Shown here piece after piece: positions 52,673 through 61,515 of a stretch of 64,000 nt of DNA. Both the position numbers and the translations under genes were made by a program. The notes beneath the pieces are model-generated. The model was not told where the DNA came from and searched no databases. It worked only from the letters and a program-made list of their open reading frames with translations. The stretch comes from Halosimplex carlsbadense 2-9-1 (GTDB lineage Archaea > Halobacteriota > Halobacteria > Halobacteriales > Haloarculaceae). Within the stretch, counting starts at the first letter, position 1. Each line of letters opens with the position of its first letter. The stretch covers positions 57,412 through 121,411 of the forward strand of contig NZ_AOIU01000045.1 in the NCBI RefSeq assembly GCF_000337455.1, read 5' to 3'.

Positions 52673-53095
52673 ATGCTCAGAGGCGAATTCGAGTCGGTGG
52701 GCGAGCGGTCGCCCGAGGAGGTACGGCGCGCGTACGGCGAACTACTGGCCGAGACGGTCGAATCGGTGGGGATCGACACGGTCGTCTCGCGGTCGGGCGT
52801 CGACCCCGAGGTCGTCGAGGCGATCGCCGCCGGGGACCAGCCGGAGCTGACGCTGGAGGCCGCCGCGGCGGTGCTAGCGACCGACCCCGACCGCCCGGAC
52901 GGCGAGACGATCAAACTGGAAGCGCTGGATATCCTCCTGATGGGGATGACCACCGCGGTCGTCGACGTCGACGCCGTCGCGGCGGGGCTGGACGACGAGA
53001 TGGACCCCAAGGAGATCCAGCAGAAGGTGGAGGGGCGGTACCCGATCACGCTCGCCGAGTACGCGGCGATCCACCGCTTCCTCGAAGCCCGATGA
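52673..53095 (+). CDS. haloarchaeal DUF5791-type protein
   Basis: 140 residues, all-helical in appearance (VRRAYGELLAETVESVGIDTVVSRS; LTLEAAAAVLATDP; MDPKEIQQKVEGRYPITLAEYAAIHRFL). The pattern recalls small adaptor-like domains. The family, recalled as DUF5791, is haloarchaea-specific. The stop overlaps the next ATG (ATGA), so it is cotranslated with the epimerase-like enzyme. Confidence 0.75.
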   Translation: MLRGEFESVGERSPEEVRRAYGELLAETVESVGIDTVVSRSGVDPEVVEAIAAGDQPELTLEAAAAVLATDPDRPDGETIKLEALDILLMGMTTAVVDVDAVAAGLDDEMDPKEIQQKVEGRYPITLAEYAAIHRFLEAR

Positions 53096-54000
53096 CCCGC
53101 GTCGCTATCCTGGGCTGTGGCTACGTCGGGACCGAACTGGGTCGGCAGCTGACGGACGCGGGCCACGACGTCGTCGGCGTCCGCCGCTCCGAGTCGGGCG
53201 TCGAGTCCATCGAGTCGGCCGGGTTCGCGGGCGTGCAGGCGGACGTGACCGACGGCGACGCGCTGACGGCGGTGCCCGACGCCGACGCCGTCGTCTTCGC
53301 GGCCAGCAGCGGCGGGCGCGGCGCCGAGGCCGCCCGCGAGGTGTACGTCGAGGGGCTGAAGACCGCAATCGACCACTTCTGCGGCCGTGAATCGGCGCCC
53401 GACCGCGTCGTGTACACGTCGAGCACGGGCGTATACGGCGACCACGACGGCGAGTGGGTCGACGAGGCGACGCCCATCGAGCCGACGACCCCGAAGACGG
53501 AAGTACTGGCCGAGGCCGAGCGGATCGCCGTCGAGCGACCCGCAGAGTACGGAGTTGACGGCACGGTCGCCCGCTACGCCGGGCTGTACGGCCCCGACCG
53601 CTATCGGCTGGACCGGTACGTCGAGGGGCCGGTGACGGAGGGGTACCTGAACATGGTCCACCGCGACGACGCCGCGGGCGCGGTGCGCTACCTGCTCGAA
53701 TCGGACCTGGCCCGCGGCGAGGCCGTCAACGTCGTCGACGACGAGCCTGTCTCGAAGTGGAAGTTCGCCGACTGGTTGGCCGACCAGTGCGGCGAGGCCG
53801 AGCCGCCCAAGCGAACGATCGAGGACCGACTCGCCGCGGAGGACCTCTCGGAGACCGTCGAGCGGCGACTGCGGACGAGCAAGCGCGTCTCGAACGAGAA
53901 GCTGCGCGGGCTGGACTACGAGTTCGCGTTCCCGACCTACCGGGAGGGGTACCGGGCGGCCGTCGACGCGTATCTCGCGGACGACGACGGGACGGCCTGA
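53092..54000 (+). CDS. NAD-dependent epimerase/dehydratase-like SDR protein
   Basis: 302 residues. The nucleotide loop is ILGCGYVGTELG (residues about 6-17). Thr/Ser and Tyr in VYTSSTGVYGDHDG are the SDR active-site segment, but the catalytic lysine that should follow Tyr four residues on is not clear. YLNMVHRDDAAGAV is the typical extended-SDR substrate-loop signature. It probably modifies a nucleotide sugar or reduces a cofactor-like metabolite. It is coupled to the DUF5791-like gene. Confidence 0.82.
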   Translation: MTRVAILGCGYVGTELGRQLTDAGHDVVGVRRSESGVESIESAGFAGVQADVTDGDALTAVPDADAVVFAASSGGRGAEAAREVYVEGLKTAIDHFCGRESAPDRVVYTSSTGVYGDHDGEWVDEATPIEPTTPKTEVLAEAERIAVERPAEYGVDGTVARYAGLYGPDRYRLDRYVEGPVTEGYLNMVHRDDAAGAVRYLLESDLARGEAVNVVDDEPVSKWKFADWLADQCGEAEPPKRTIEDRLAAEDLSETVERRLRTSKRVSNEKLRGLDYEFAFPTYREGYRAAVDAYLADDDGTA

Positions 54001-54150
54001 CCCCGGTCGAACGTATTCGGTGTCCGAGGTGTCACGGAGACGCCGTGTCTTTATTTTGCCTATCAGCCGTTCTCTGCCGTTATTTTCGCCGATCCGGCGA
54101 GCAGTGAGACAGTGAGAAACTACTTGACCCTCGAAGGCGACAGGCCGGGT

Positions 54151-55341
54151 ATGCCACACGCAGCCGCGGGTGGCGTCGGGGCGGTCGCGCCCGCGGACGC
54201 CGCCGCGGCGGTCGCCGAGCGGGACCCGCTGGTCCTGGCGGCCGCCGTCGTCGGCTTGCTCGTCGTACTCGTCGCGCTCTGGTGGGGGATCCGGCGCCTA
54301 CGCCGAACTCCGGGCGCGGAGTTCGTCGGTCACCTCGCCGGCCGCGACGAGGTTTCGGTCCTGATGCACCCCAATCCCGACCCCGACGCCATGGCCTCGG
54401 CGCTCGCCGTCGGCGAATTCGCCGAAGCGACCGGCGTCGACGCACACCTCCAGTACCCCGGCCAGATCCGCCACCAGGAGAACCGGGCCTTCGAGACCGT
54501 CCTCGACCTGGAGTTCGACCGCGTCGATACCGCCGGCGACCTCATCGCCGATGACGTGGTCCTCGTCGACCACAACGAACCCCGCGGGTTCGCCGGCGCC
54601 GACTCGGTCGACCCGTTCGCCGTCGTCGACCACCACCCCGGCGACGGCACCGGTTCGACCTTCACCGACGTGCGCCCCGACCACGGCTCCTGCGCCAGCA
54701 TCTTCGCCGAGTACCTCGAACAGCAGGGCTGGGAGCCCGTCGCCCCCGAAGCGGAGGCGGAACTCGGCGACGACGACGACCGGGTCCTCCCCTCCGACAC
54801 CGCTACCGGCCTGCTCTACGGCATCCAGTCCGATACGAAGCAACTGACCAAGGGCTGTTCGGCCGCCGAGTTCGAAGCGTCGGCCTACCTCTACGACGGC
54901 ATCGACGAGGACCGCCTCGACCGCATCGCTAACCCCCAGGTCGACGCTGAGGTGCTCGAAGTGAAGGCCCGCGCCATCAACGAGCGCCACGTGCGCAACG
55001 CCTTCGCCGTCGCCGACGTTGGCGAAGTCTCCAACGCCGACGCCATCCCCCAGGCCGCCGACGAATTGAGCCAACTAGAGGGCGTCACCGCCGTCGTCGT
55101 GATGGGCCAGAAGGGCGACACGCTGCATCTGTCCGGCCGCTCGCGCGACGACCGGGTTCACATGGGCAAGACGCTGCGCGCCGTCGTCGACGAGATCCCC
55201 ATGGCCAACGCCGGCGGCCACGCCCGCATGGGCGGCGGTCAACTGTCGGTCGAGCATATGGAAGGCCTCGGCCCCGGCGACGGGCTCGACCGCGAGGAGT
55301 TCGTCGACCGCCTGTTCGACGCCATGGCCGGCGAGATCTAG
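54151..55341 (+). CDS. membrane-anchored DHH/DHHA1 phosphoesterase
   Basis: 396 residues from ATG 54151. A transmembrane helix lies at about residues 27-48. The DHH domain has all key motifs: HPNPDPDAM (motif I), VDHNEPRG (II), VVDHHPGDG (III) and SDTATGLLYGIQSDT (IV), which coordinate two Mn2+. The DHHA1 domain is present with NAGGHARMGGGQL. Relatives hydrolyse nano-RNA, pAp or cyclic di-AMP. The membrane anchor recalls GdpP-type c-di-AMP phosphodiesterases, though no PAS or GGDEF domain is present. Confidence 0.88.
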   Translation: MPHAAAGGVGAVAPADAAAAVAERDPLVLAAAVVGLLVVLVALWWGIRRLRRTPGAEFVGHLAGRDEVSVLMHPNPDPDAMASALAVGEFAEATGVDAHLQYPGQIRHQENRAFETVLDLEFDRVDTAGDLIADDVVLVDHNEPRGFAGADSVDPFAVVDHHPGDGTGSTFTDVRPDHGSCASIFAEYLEQQGWEPVAPEAEAELGDDDDRVLPSDTATGLLYGIQSDTKQLTKGCSAAEFEASAYLYDGIDEDRLDRIANPQVDAEVLEVKARAINERHVRNAFAVADVGEVSNADAIPQAADELSQLEGVTAVVVMGQKGDTLHLSGRSRDDRVHMGKTLRAVVDEIPMANAGGHARMGGGQLSVEHMEGLGPGDGLDREEFVDRLFDAMAGEI

Positions 55342-55360
55342 GTGTTTTTCCTGCCTAGTT
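55338..55360 (+). terminator. likely terminator after the DHH gene
   Basis: CTAGG (55338-55342) pairs with CCTAG (55354-55358) around a TTTTT run at 55345-55349. T-rich stretches directly after a stop act as archaeal terminators. The stem overlaps the stop codon. Confidence 0.4.
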
Positions 55361-55440
55361 CGACGGCTGGCGGCAAGTTCGCCAGTCGTGATCCGAGCCC
55401 CGCCTCACGCTCGCCGGTGTCTCGACCGCACTCGGCGGAG

Positions 55441-55795
55441 ACAGCAACCGCTGAAAGCCCTCGACCCGCTCGCGGTCGCTGACCGGGATATTCTCGGGTG
55501 CTTCGCACCCTCGAATAGTGCCCGCTCAGACGACTAAACTGAACGCGAGTGCGTCTCGCCCTTTCAGTCCGCCAGGGCCGCACCGCAACAGCAGACCGCC
55601 CCACACGGCACCGCAGACAGCCACGAGCCTCCCCAGCCGATTGCGATGCTCGCAGGCTGCGCTTCTCATCCACTGTCAGAGCAAGCTCTGACAAGCCTTC
55701 GCTCAAGGGTTCGCGAAGACCTCGCACGGCTATTTCGAGCGGCTCTCACAGGGTTCGAGCACGCTCGACAGCGCGCGCCGGGATGGATTCTCCCG
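55441..55795 (+). repeat. modular dispersed element, copy C
   Basis: Fills most of the 463-bp gap 55342-55804. Blocks: 55453-55482, 29/30 identical to copy A; CTCGCCCTTTCAGTCCGCC (55555-55573); the core CACGGCACCGCAGAC...CCCCAGCCGATT (55604-55642); CTCGCACGGCTA (about 55721-55732); GACAGCGCGCGCC (55767-55779). A hairpin TGTCAGAGC-AA-GCTCTGACA (55674-55693) is inserted where A and B have none. No gene is seen in the gap. Confidence 0.75.
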
Positions 55796-55804
55796 GGTAG
55801 AAAC

Positions 55805-56905
55805 CTACTCGTTGGTCACGTCGGTGAGCGCGTCGCGGGAGGCTCGGCAGACTGCGTCGGGGTCGAGGTCGGTCTCGGCCCAGGCGGGCAGCCGGTCGCC
55901 GGATTCGGGCGGTCGGACCGATTGGGCGTAGGCGTCGACCTGCCGGCGCTCGTCGGCCGGATCGTAGTCTAGCCCATTGAACGCGGCGTCGGCGGCGTAC
56001 TGGTCGACCAGGCGGCGAGCGATCGTCCGATAGCGCTCGCGCAGGCCGTCGTAGTCGACGGCGACCCCGCCGTCGTCGAGCGCGGCGAACAGCGCGGCGG
56101 CGACCTCGTCGGCCATGTCGGAGAGGCCGCCGCGGCCGCTGACCGCGCGGTGGTCGTGTTCGTGGATGCCCAGATCGACCTGCGCCGTGCCCTCGAACCC
56201 CGCCGTTCGGAACGCGTCGCCGAGCGTGGCGACCTCCAGGCCCCACCCGCGGGGCGGTCGAAGCTGGCGTATCAAGTCGCTCGTGGCGGCGAACTCGCCG
56301 GCGAGCGCGTAGCGGAAGGCGCCCAGATACTCGACGAGCGGGTCGCCGCGAGCCTCGGCGAGCGCGGCGACGACGGGCTCGTAGAACAGCCGACAGAGCC
56401 GGCCGTAGAGGCGGTCGTTCTCGACGCGGGCGTAGTAGCCCTTGACGAACGCGTAGTCGCGGGCGAGCGGGAAGAGGAGGCGGGGAACGTGCTGGGGGCC
56501 GTAGGTGGTCGCGTCGGCGTCGTGGACCGCGACGAGGTCGCTGCGGGCAGCGGCGACGCCGAGGGCGAGCCACACGTCGCGACCCTTCCCCGCCTCGCCG
56601 TTGAGGCCGTGTTGGCCGAGCAGGTCGCGGACGGTGGGCGCGTTGCACCAGAGGACGTCGGCGTCGACGTCGAGCGAGTCGACCCACTCCCGGACGGCGC
56701 CGACCTTCCCCTCGTCGGCCCGCAGGGCGACGAGGACGGACTCGGGCTCGACTTTGCCCAGCGTCGAGAGGACGCGCTCGGCGGCGAGGCTGGCGTGGTC
56801 GCGGTCGGTCAGCGGCACCACGACCGTCGCACGGTCGACCGGCGCCTCCGGGGCCGCGCCGTCGAAGTCGTGCAGCGTCGCCACCCGCTCCTGGACGTAC
56901 TCCAT
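55805..56905 (-). CDS. GpgS-like glycosyltransferase (glucosyl-3-phosphoglycerate synthase family)
   Basis: 366 residues, GT-A fold. The DAD metal motif is in VAVHDADATTYG, preceded by GEAGKGRDVWLALG, and FVKGYYARVENDRLYGRL follows, all characteristic of GpgS (GT81) and mannosyl-3-phosphoglycerate synthase relatives. Expected reaction: NDP-glucose plus 3-phosphoglycerate, the first step to the osmolyte glucosylglycerate. No matching phosphatase lies next to it. The stop lies close to repeat copy C. Substrate is inferred from family only. Confidence 0.75.
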   Translation of the reverse strand: MEYVQERVATLHDFDGAAPEAPVDRATVVVPLTDRDHASLAAERVLSTLGKVEPESVLVALRADEGKVGAVREWVDSLDVDADVLWCNAPTVRDLLGQHGLNGEAGKGRDVWLALGVAAARSDLVAVHDADATTYGPQHVPRLLFPLARDYAFVKGYYARVENDRLYGRLCRLFYEPVVAALAEARGDPLVEYLGAFRYALAGEFAATSDLIRQLRPPRGWGLEVATLGDAFRTAGFEGTAQVDLGIHEHDHRAVSGRGGLSDMADEVAAALFAALDDGGVAVDYDGLRERYRTIARRLVDQYAADAAFNGLDYDPADERRQVDAYAQSVRPPESGDRLPAWAETDLDPDAVCRASRDALTDVTNE

Positions 56906-56994
56906 CGAACCGGGCTAGTGACTCGACTCCCAAATACTCCGCTGTTCCGGAACAGGCGCGTCCGACCGGCCCGCCGTCGGGTCCCCGCGGACGC

Positions 56995-58170
56995 TCACTC
57001 GCGAGCGCCCCGCGGCAACCGGCCCAGCCGATGAGCGACGAGGAGCGCGAGCAGGACGACGACGAGACCGCCGGCGAACGTGCGGAAGATCACGTCGAAC
57101 GGCACGCGGGCGTCCCGCAGGAAGCCGACGGCGTAGGAGCCGCCGGCCTGGACGAACATCATCGTTCCCGAGTAGGCGGCGTAGGCGCTCGCGCGGTGGC
57201 GGTCGGGCAGCGACCCGAGCAGGTAGGTGTCCATCGCCGGAAACAGGCTGTGGATCACGTAGCCGAGGACGAGACTGACGGCGACCACCGCGGCCAGGCC
57301 CGAGACGGTCGTCAGTGCGAGGAGGACGACGACGAACCCGCCGAGCAACGCGAGGATGTACCGGAGGATGTCGAGGCGGTCGGCGAGCCGACCGGACAGC
57401 GCCATCGCCGGGACGCCCGCGCCGAAGACGACCGACAGGGCCGTCCGCGCGGTCGACTCCGAGAGGGACTTCGTCTCGGCGAGGTAGGTGGGATAGAAGT
57501 TGAACACGCCCTGCCAGACGAAGCCGGTGGCGCCGAGCATGACGACGCCGGCGAGGATCAGCCGCCACTGCTCGCGGACCGCGACGAGGAGGTGACGGTC
57601 TTCGGTGCCCGCCGCGGGCAGGTCCGTCCGCCAGGCCACGACGGTGAACAGGACGGTGGCGACGGCGGTGATCGCGGCCATGATCCGGAACGTCAGCGGC
57701 CACCGCCCCCGCGCGAGGACGGCGGTGACGAACAGCGGCGCGCCGACGGCGGCCAGTTGCGCCGCGGTCCCGTGGACGCCGAGGGCGGCGCCGACCCGCG
57801 AGGGGAACAGCTCGCTGACCAGCGGGTTCGCGGCGATGAAGTAGGCGCCGCCGGCCGCCCCCATCAGGAGGGCGGCGGCCTGGAGCGCGCGGATGCCGGG
57901 GGCGACCGAGGCGAGGGCTGTCGCCCCGGTGAGCGTCGCGCCCGTCGCGAAGACGACGTAGTGGCGGGGGACCCGCGTGAGCAGGTAGCCCGTCGGGATG
58001 CGCGGGACGGCGCTGCCGACCCAGACGAGCGAGGCGAGCAGGCCGACCGCGGCGGCGTCGACGGTCAGCGCCGCTCGGAGCGGGTCCAGCAGCGGCGCGA
58101 AGACGACCCGCCCGAGGTTGACGACGAACACCATCGCACACAGCGACCCGAACAGCTGGCGGCGCGTCAC
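56995..58170 (-). CDS. MFS transporter
   Basis: 391 residues with 12 predicted helices in two six-helix halves. The loop 2-3 motif appears as VGSAVPRIPTGYLLTRVPRHY, a G-x4-D-R-x-G-R variant, and the second-half equivalent as LSGRLADRLDILRYI. The substrate cannot be assigned. It lies 89 bp upstream of the GpgS-like gene in the same direction, so the pair could be cotranscribed. Confidence 0.88.
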   Translation of the reverse strand: MTRRQLFGSLCAMVFVVNLGRVVFAPLLDPLRAALTVDAAAVGLLASLVWVGSAVPRIPTGYLLTRVPRHYVVFATGATLTGATALASVAPGIRALQAAALLMGAAGGAYFIAANPLVSELFPSRVGAALGVHGTAAQLAAVGAPLFVTAVLARGRWPLTFRIMAAITAVATVLFTVVAWRTDLPAAGTEDRHLLVAVREQWRLILAGVVMLGATGFVWQGVFNFYPTYLAETKSLSESTARTALSVVFGAGVPAMALSGRLADRLDILRYILALLGGFVVVLLALTTVSGLAAVVAVSLVLGYVIHSLFPAMDTYLLGSLPDRHRASAYAAYSGTMMFVQAGGSYAVGFLRDARVPFDVIFRTFAGGLVVVLLALLVAHRLGRLPRGARE

Positions 58171-58315
58171 ATCAGGGGGTTCGCCTGCGCCCCTTCAAGC
58201 GTTGCGAACTCGGCGGACCGGTCCGCTTCTCGGCCGGATTTCGACGGAACGCGCGGGGCCGGGTGTGTGGGATCTATGCATGGGGTTTTTGAGAGTCGGT
58301 GTCGTACGCCCGCTC

Positions 58316-58486
58316 ATGAAATCGGTCCGGAAGGGGCTGCGTTCGGGCGAGATCGAGAAGGACGTCTACGAACGCCTCGCCTGCAGCGAGTGCGGCGAGG
58401 AGCTCGGGACCGAGAACGACCCCGACGAGATCGGCACCGTCCGGGTCTGCCCGGAGTGTGGGAGCAAGTGGAAGAAGGTGGGCTGA
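58316..58486 (+). CDS. HVO_0758-type zinc-finger microprotein
   Basis: 56 residues. It matches the conserved haloarchaeal HVO_0758 family (MKSVRKGLRSGEIEKD), with CSECG (residues about 23-26) and CPECG (about 45-48) forming one zinc finger. Members are among the small haloarchaeal zinc-finger proteins studied in Haloferax. The molecular target is unknown. A T-rich GGGGTTTTTGAG at about 58281-58292 may be the promoter. Confidence 0.88.
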   Translation: MKSVRKGLRSGEIEKDVYERLACSECGEELGTENDPDEIGTVRVCPECGSKWKKVG

Positions 58487-58546
58487 TCGCCGCACCGACC
58501 CCGCTGTAGCGTCACCGACCGCCCGACAGTTACTCTTCTGCGGCGC

Positions 58547-59638
58547 TCACTCGAAGACAGCGTCGAACGAATCGGCCCCGAGCGGCGGGTGGGTCCCCGC
58601 CGCGACGTTCTCGGCGACGTGGTCGGGCGACCCCATCCCGACCAGCGAACACGTCACGCCGGGCGCGCTCCGCGCGAAGTTGATCGCCTGCTGGGCGTTC
58701 GTCTCGCCTTCCACCCGCTCGGCCACGTCTTCCGGCAGCCCCGCCCGGGCGAGTTTCCCCTGGGCCAGCGACGCGCTCGTGAAGACGTTCAGCCCCGCGT
58801 CGTGGGCGAACCACAGCGTCGACTGGGCCCCCTCCGACCCCTCCTGAGCTTCGACGGTGAAGGCGTCCGCCATCACGACGTTGAACGGGAGCTGGACCGC
58901 CCGGAAGTGCGTCGCCGCGTTCTCCGCCCGCTTGGCCGCCGTCCGCGCCCGCGAGACGATCTCGGCCAGCGAGAGATAGCTGTCGTCGTCGCCCGGCACG
59001 CGCAACGCCTCCCACGTCGCCACGCCGTACTGGCGGATGTCGCCCTCGGCGGCTCGCTCCTCCAGGCGAGTGAACGTCTCCTCAAGCTGGTCGTAGACCG
59101 CTTCCGGCGAGCGGTCGGCCAGCTGCGTCTCGGGGTTGTGGACGTAGTAGAGATCGATGGTGTCGAGATCGAGGTTCTCCAGCGATCGGTCGAGCTGGTC
59201 GTCGATGTAGTCGGGCGCGATGCAGTGTTGCCCGGCGACGAGGTCGTCTGCGTCGACGACCCCGGTGTCGACGTACGCCTCCCGGATCCACCGCCCGGGA
59301 TTGTCCGGCCGCTCGCCGTCGAACGGGACGAACCCGCCCTTCGTGGCGACGAGGACGGCCTCGCGGTCGGTATCGGCCGCTTCGAGGGCCTCGCCGACGA
59401 CGCGCTCGCTGCGCTGATTGCGGTAGTTGATCGCCGTGTCGACGACGTTGACCCCCGACTGGAGCGCCTCGACGATGGCCTCGCGATACGCGTCGTCGGC
59501 CTCGTCGGTCGGGTCGCCGAGGTAGGTGCCGACGCCGACGCTGGAGACGACGCCCTCGCCGAACCGCCGGAAGTACGTGCGGGCGAACTCGTCGCCGAAC
59601 TTCTCGCGGTAGGCCCACGTGGCGTCCCTGGTGACCAT
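58547..59638 (-). CDS. aldo/keto reductase
   Basis: 363 residues, (alpha/beta)8 oxidoreductase, longer than the family average because of inserts between barrel strands. Catalytic Asp and Tyr are in DTAINYRNQRSE, Lys in ATKGGFVP, and the active-site His is in DLYYVHNP. The loop GMGSPDHVAENVA resembles that of the other reductase in the window (33628). The substrate is unknown. Divergent from the glycosidase-like gene at 59734. Confidence 0.88.
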   Translation of the reverse strand: MVTRDATWAYREKFGDEFARTYFRRFGEGVVSSVGVGTYLGDPTDEADDAYREAIVEALQSGVNVVDTAINYRNQRSERVVGEALEAADTDREAVLVATKGGFVPFDGERPDNPGRWIREAYVDTGVVDADDLVAGQHCIAPDYIDDQLDRSLENLDLDTIDLYYVHNPETQLADRSPEAVYDQLEETFTRLEERAAEGDIRQYGVATWEALRVPGDDDSYLSLAEIVSRARTAAKRAENAATHFRAVQLPFNVVMADAFTVEAQEGSEGAQSTLWFAHDAGLNVFTSASLAQGKLARAGLPEDVAERVEGETNAQQAINFARSAPGVTCSLVGMGSPDHVAENVAAGTHPPLGADSFDAVFE

Positions 59639-59733
59639 ACCCGATCTGCGGTCGCCGCCGATAAAAGCGTGCTATCTCGGAGAGGCTGTGCGCCAGCGGG
59701 CGGCTTATACCAGCCACCCGCGATAAGCGGGGT

Positions 59734-61068
59734 ATGACAGAACGGCTCAGGCCGAGCTCCGAGAACCCGTGGTACTGGTCGGACGGCGACGGACCGGCGC
59801 TGCTCCTCGGCGGGACCGACAAGGACAACCTCTTCCAGTGGACCGGTGGGCGACTGGAAGCCCACCTCGACGACCTCGTCGACGCCGGCGGGAACTTCGT
59901 CCGCAACACGATGTCCGACCGGAAAGACGAGGACGTGTCGCCGTTCGAGCGGAGCGAAGACGGCACGTACGACCTCGAACGGTGGAACGACGAGTACTGG
60001 GACCGATTCGCCGCGTTCCTCGACGCGACCGCCGAGCGGGACATCGTCGTCGAGCTGACGCTGTGGGACCAGCACGATCTGGCCGGCTCGCGGTGGGAGT
60101 CTCACGCCTGGAACCCGGTCAACAACGACACGCTCCCCGCGGACTCGCTGCCCGCGACGGGCGGGGACCACTGGCAGGACCGCATCGCCTTCTTCCGCAC
60201 CGTCGAGGAGGGCAACGACCCCGTGCTCGCCCACCAGGAGCGGTTCGTCGACCGGATCCTCGACCACACGCTCGACTACGGACACGTCGTCTACAACGTC
60301 ACCAACGAGGGGTGGGCGGGGATCGAGTGGGAACTGCACTGGGCCGAACACCTGCTCGAACGGGCCGACGAGCGCGGTGTCGGCGTCGAGATTGCCAACA
60401 TGAACATGACGCCGGATGAATCCGTCCGGAAGGTGGTCGAGCACCCCGACCTGTTCTCCTACGTCGAGCTCTCTCAGCACAACCAGCTCTCTGCGGGTGC
60501 GACCGGACAGGACCACTGGGACAACCTCCAGCGGTGGCGGTCGGAGGTCGAGGACGCTATCGGGCCGCGGCCGTTCAACAACGTGAAGATCTACGGCGGC
60601 TTCGACGGCGGGAAAGACGCCGCCGGTAGCGCCGACCAGGCGGTCCGGTGGTTCTGGCGGAACGTCCTCGGCGGGTCCGCGGCGTGCCGGTTCCACCGGC
60701 AGGTCGCGGGCGGCGACGAAGGGTGGGGGATCGGCGGGAGCGAGCGGGCGCTGACGCAGATCCGCTCTGTTCGAGCAGTCGAGGAACACGTCGCCCTCCC
60801 CGCGCTGACACCCCGGATTGACCTTCTGGCAGACCCCGCCCCCGGCGAGGCCTACTGCGCCGCCGATCCGGGCGAGGCCTACGTCGTCTACTTCCCCGAC
60901 GGCGGGGAGGCCACGCTCGCCGTCGAACCGGGACCGTACCGGCTCCGGACACTCGACGCCGAATCGGCCGCGTGGACGGACGAGGAGATGGTCGGGGGCG
61001 AGACAGACCTCTCGCTCACCCCGCCGGAGCGGCCCAATCAGGTCGTCGTCCTGACCGCCGAACGGTGA
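59734..61068 (+). CDS. glycoside-hydrolase-like TIM-barrel protein
   Basis: 444 residues without a signal peptide. The first 330 residues look like a cellulase-type barrel: early strand LLLGGTDKDNLFQW, Asp/Arg in VDAGGNFVRNTM, VVELTLWDQHD, and the acid/base Asn-Glu pair in VVYNVTNEGWAG. A second carboxylate could be in NNVKIYGGFDGGKD. A small C-terminal beta domain follows (about 350-444), as in apiosidase-like and collagen-binding-like hydrolases. Substrate unknown. A TATA-like GGCTTATACC at about 59700-59709 precedes the ATG by about 28 bp. Confidence 0.7.
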   Translation: MTERLRPSSENPWYWSDGDGPALLLGGTDKDNLFQWTGGRLEAHLDDLVDAGGNFVRNTMSDRKDEDVSPFERSEDGTYDLERWNDEYWDRFAAFLDATAERDIVVELTLWDQHDLAGSRWESHAWNPVNNDTLPADSLPATGGDHWQDRIAFFRTVEEGNDPVLAHQERFVDRILDHTLDYGHVVYNVTNEGWAGIEWELHWAEHLLERADERGVGVEIANMNMTPDESVRKVVEHPDLFSYVELSQHNQLSAGATGQDHWDNLQRWRSEVEDAIGPRPFNNVKIYGGFDGGKDAAGSADQAVRWFWRNVLGGSAACRFHRQVAGGDEGWGIGGSERALTQIRSVRAVEEHVALPALTPRIDLLADPAPGEAYCAADPGEAYVVYFPDGGEATLAVEPGPYRLRTLDAESAAWTDEEMVGGETDLSLTPPERPNQVVVLTAER

Positions 61069-61115
61069 CCGGGGACTCGTGACCGACGGCCCGGTGGAGC
61101 GCGCCTGGGGCTCGC

Positions 61116-61400
61116 TTACTCACCGGTGTCGAGGTGCTCGGCCATCCAGGCGAACTGCTCGTCGACCATCCGCCGGCCGGCGTCGGTCAGCGCGTACTCG
61201 TCGTGGATGCCGGATTCCCGGAGTTCGAGGTGGCCGTTGTCGACCAGCGTGTCGAGCGCGCCGTAGAACGATTTGGGCTCGATCCGCGCGTCGTAGTGCG
61301 ATTCCAGCCGCGACTTGAGCGCCTGGCCGTGGAGCGGTCCCTCCCCGGCGAGGATGATACAGATGTCCCGGCGGCGTCCGCTCTGGAGCCACTTTGTCAT
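61116..61400 (-). CDS. PadR-family transcriptional regulator
   Basis: 94 residues, a minimal PadR winged helix. RRRDICIILAGEGPLHGQALKSRLESH is the first helix and HTH, ARIEPKSFYGALDTLVDNGHLEL is the recognition helix and wing start, and EYALTDAGRRMVDEQ is the wing-helix end. The C-terminal dimerisation helix is short. It faces the glycosidase-like gene tail to tail and diverges from the 61516 gene. The effector is unknown. Confidence 0.88.
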   Translation of the reverse strand: MTKWLQSGRRRDICIILAGEGPLHGQALKSRLESHYDARIEPKSFYGALDTLVDNGHLELRESGIHDEYALTDAGRRMVDEQFAWMAEHLDTGE

Positions 61401-61515
61401 GAGCGGGTCTGCGTCCGGGGACGAGTCGACTCTTGCGGTTCGCGGCGGTGACCGGACGGACTCGTCCCGAGGCGCGATCGAAGCCTACGACTATCACCGG
61501 CCCACAGATCCGCCA

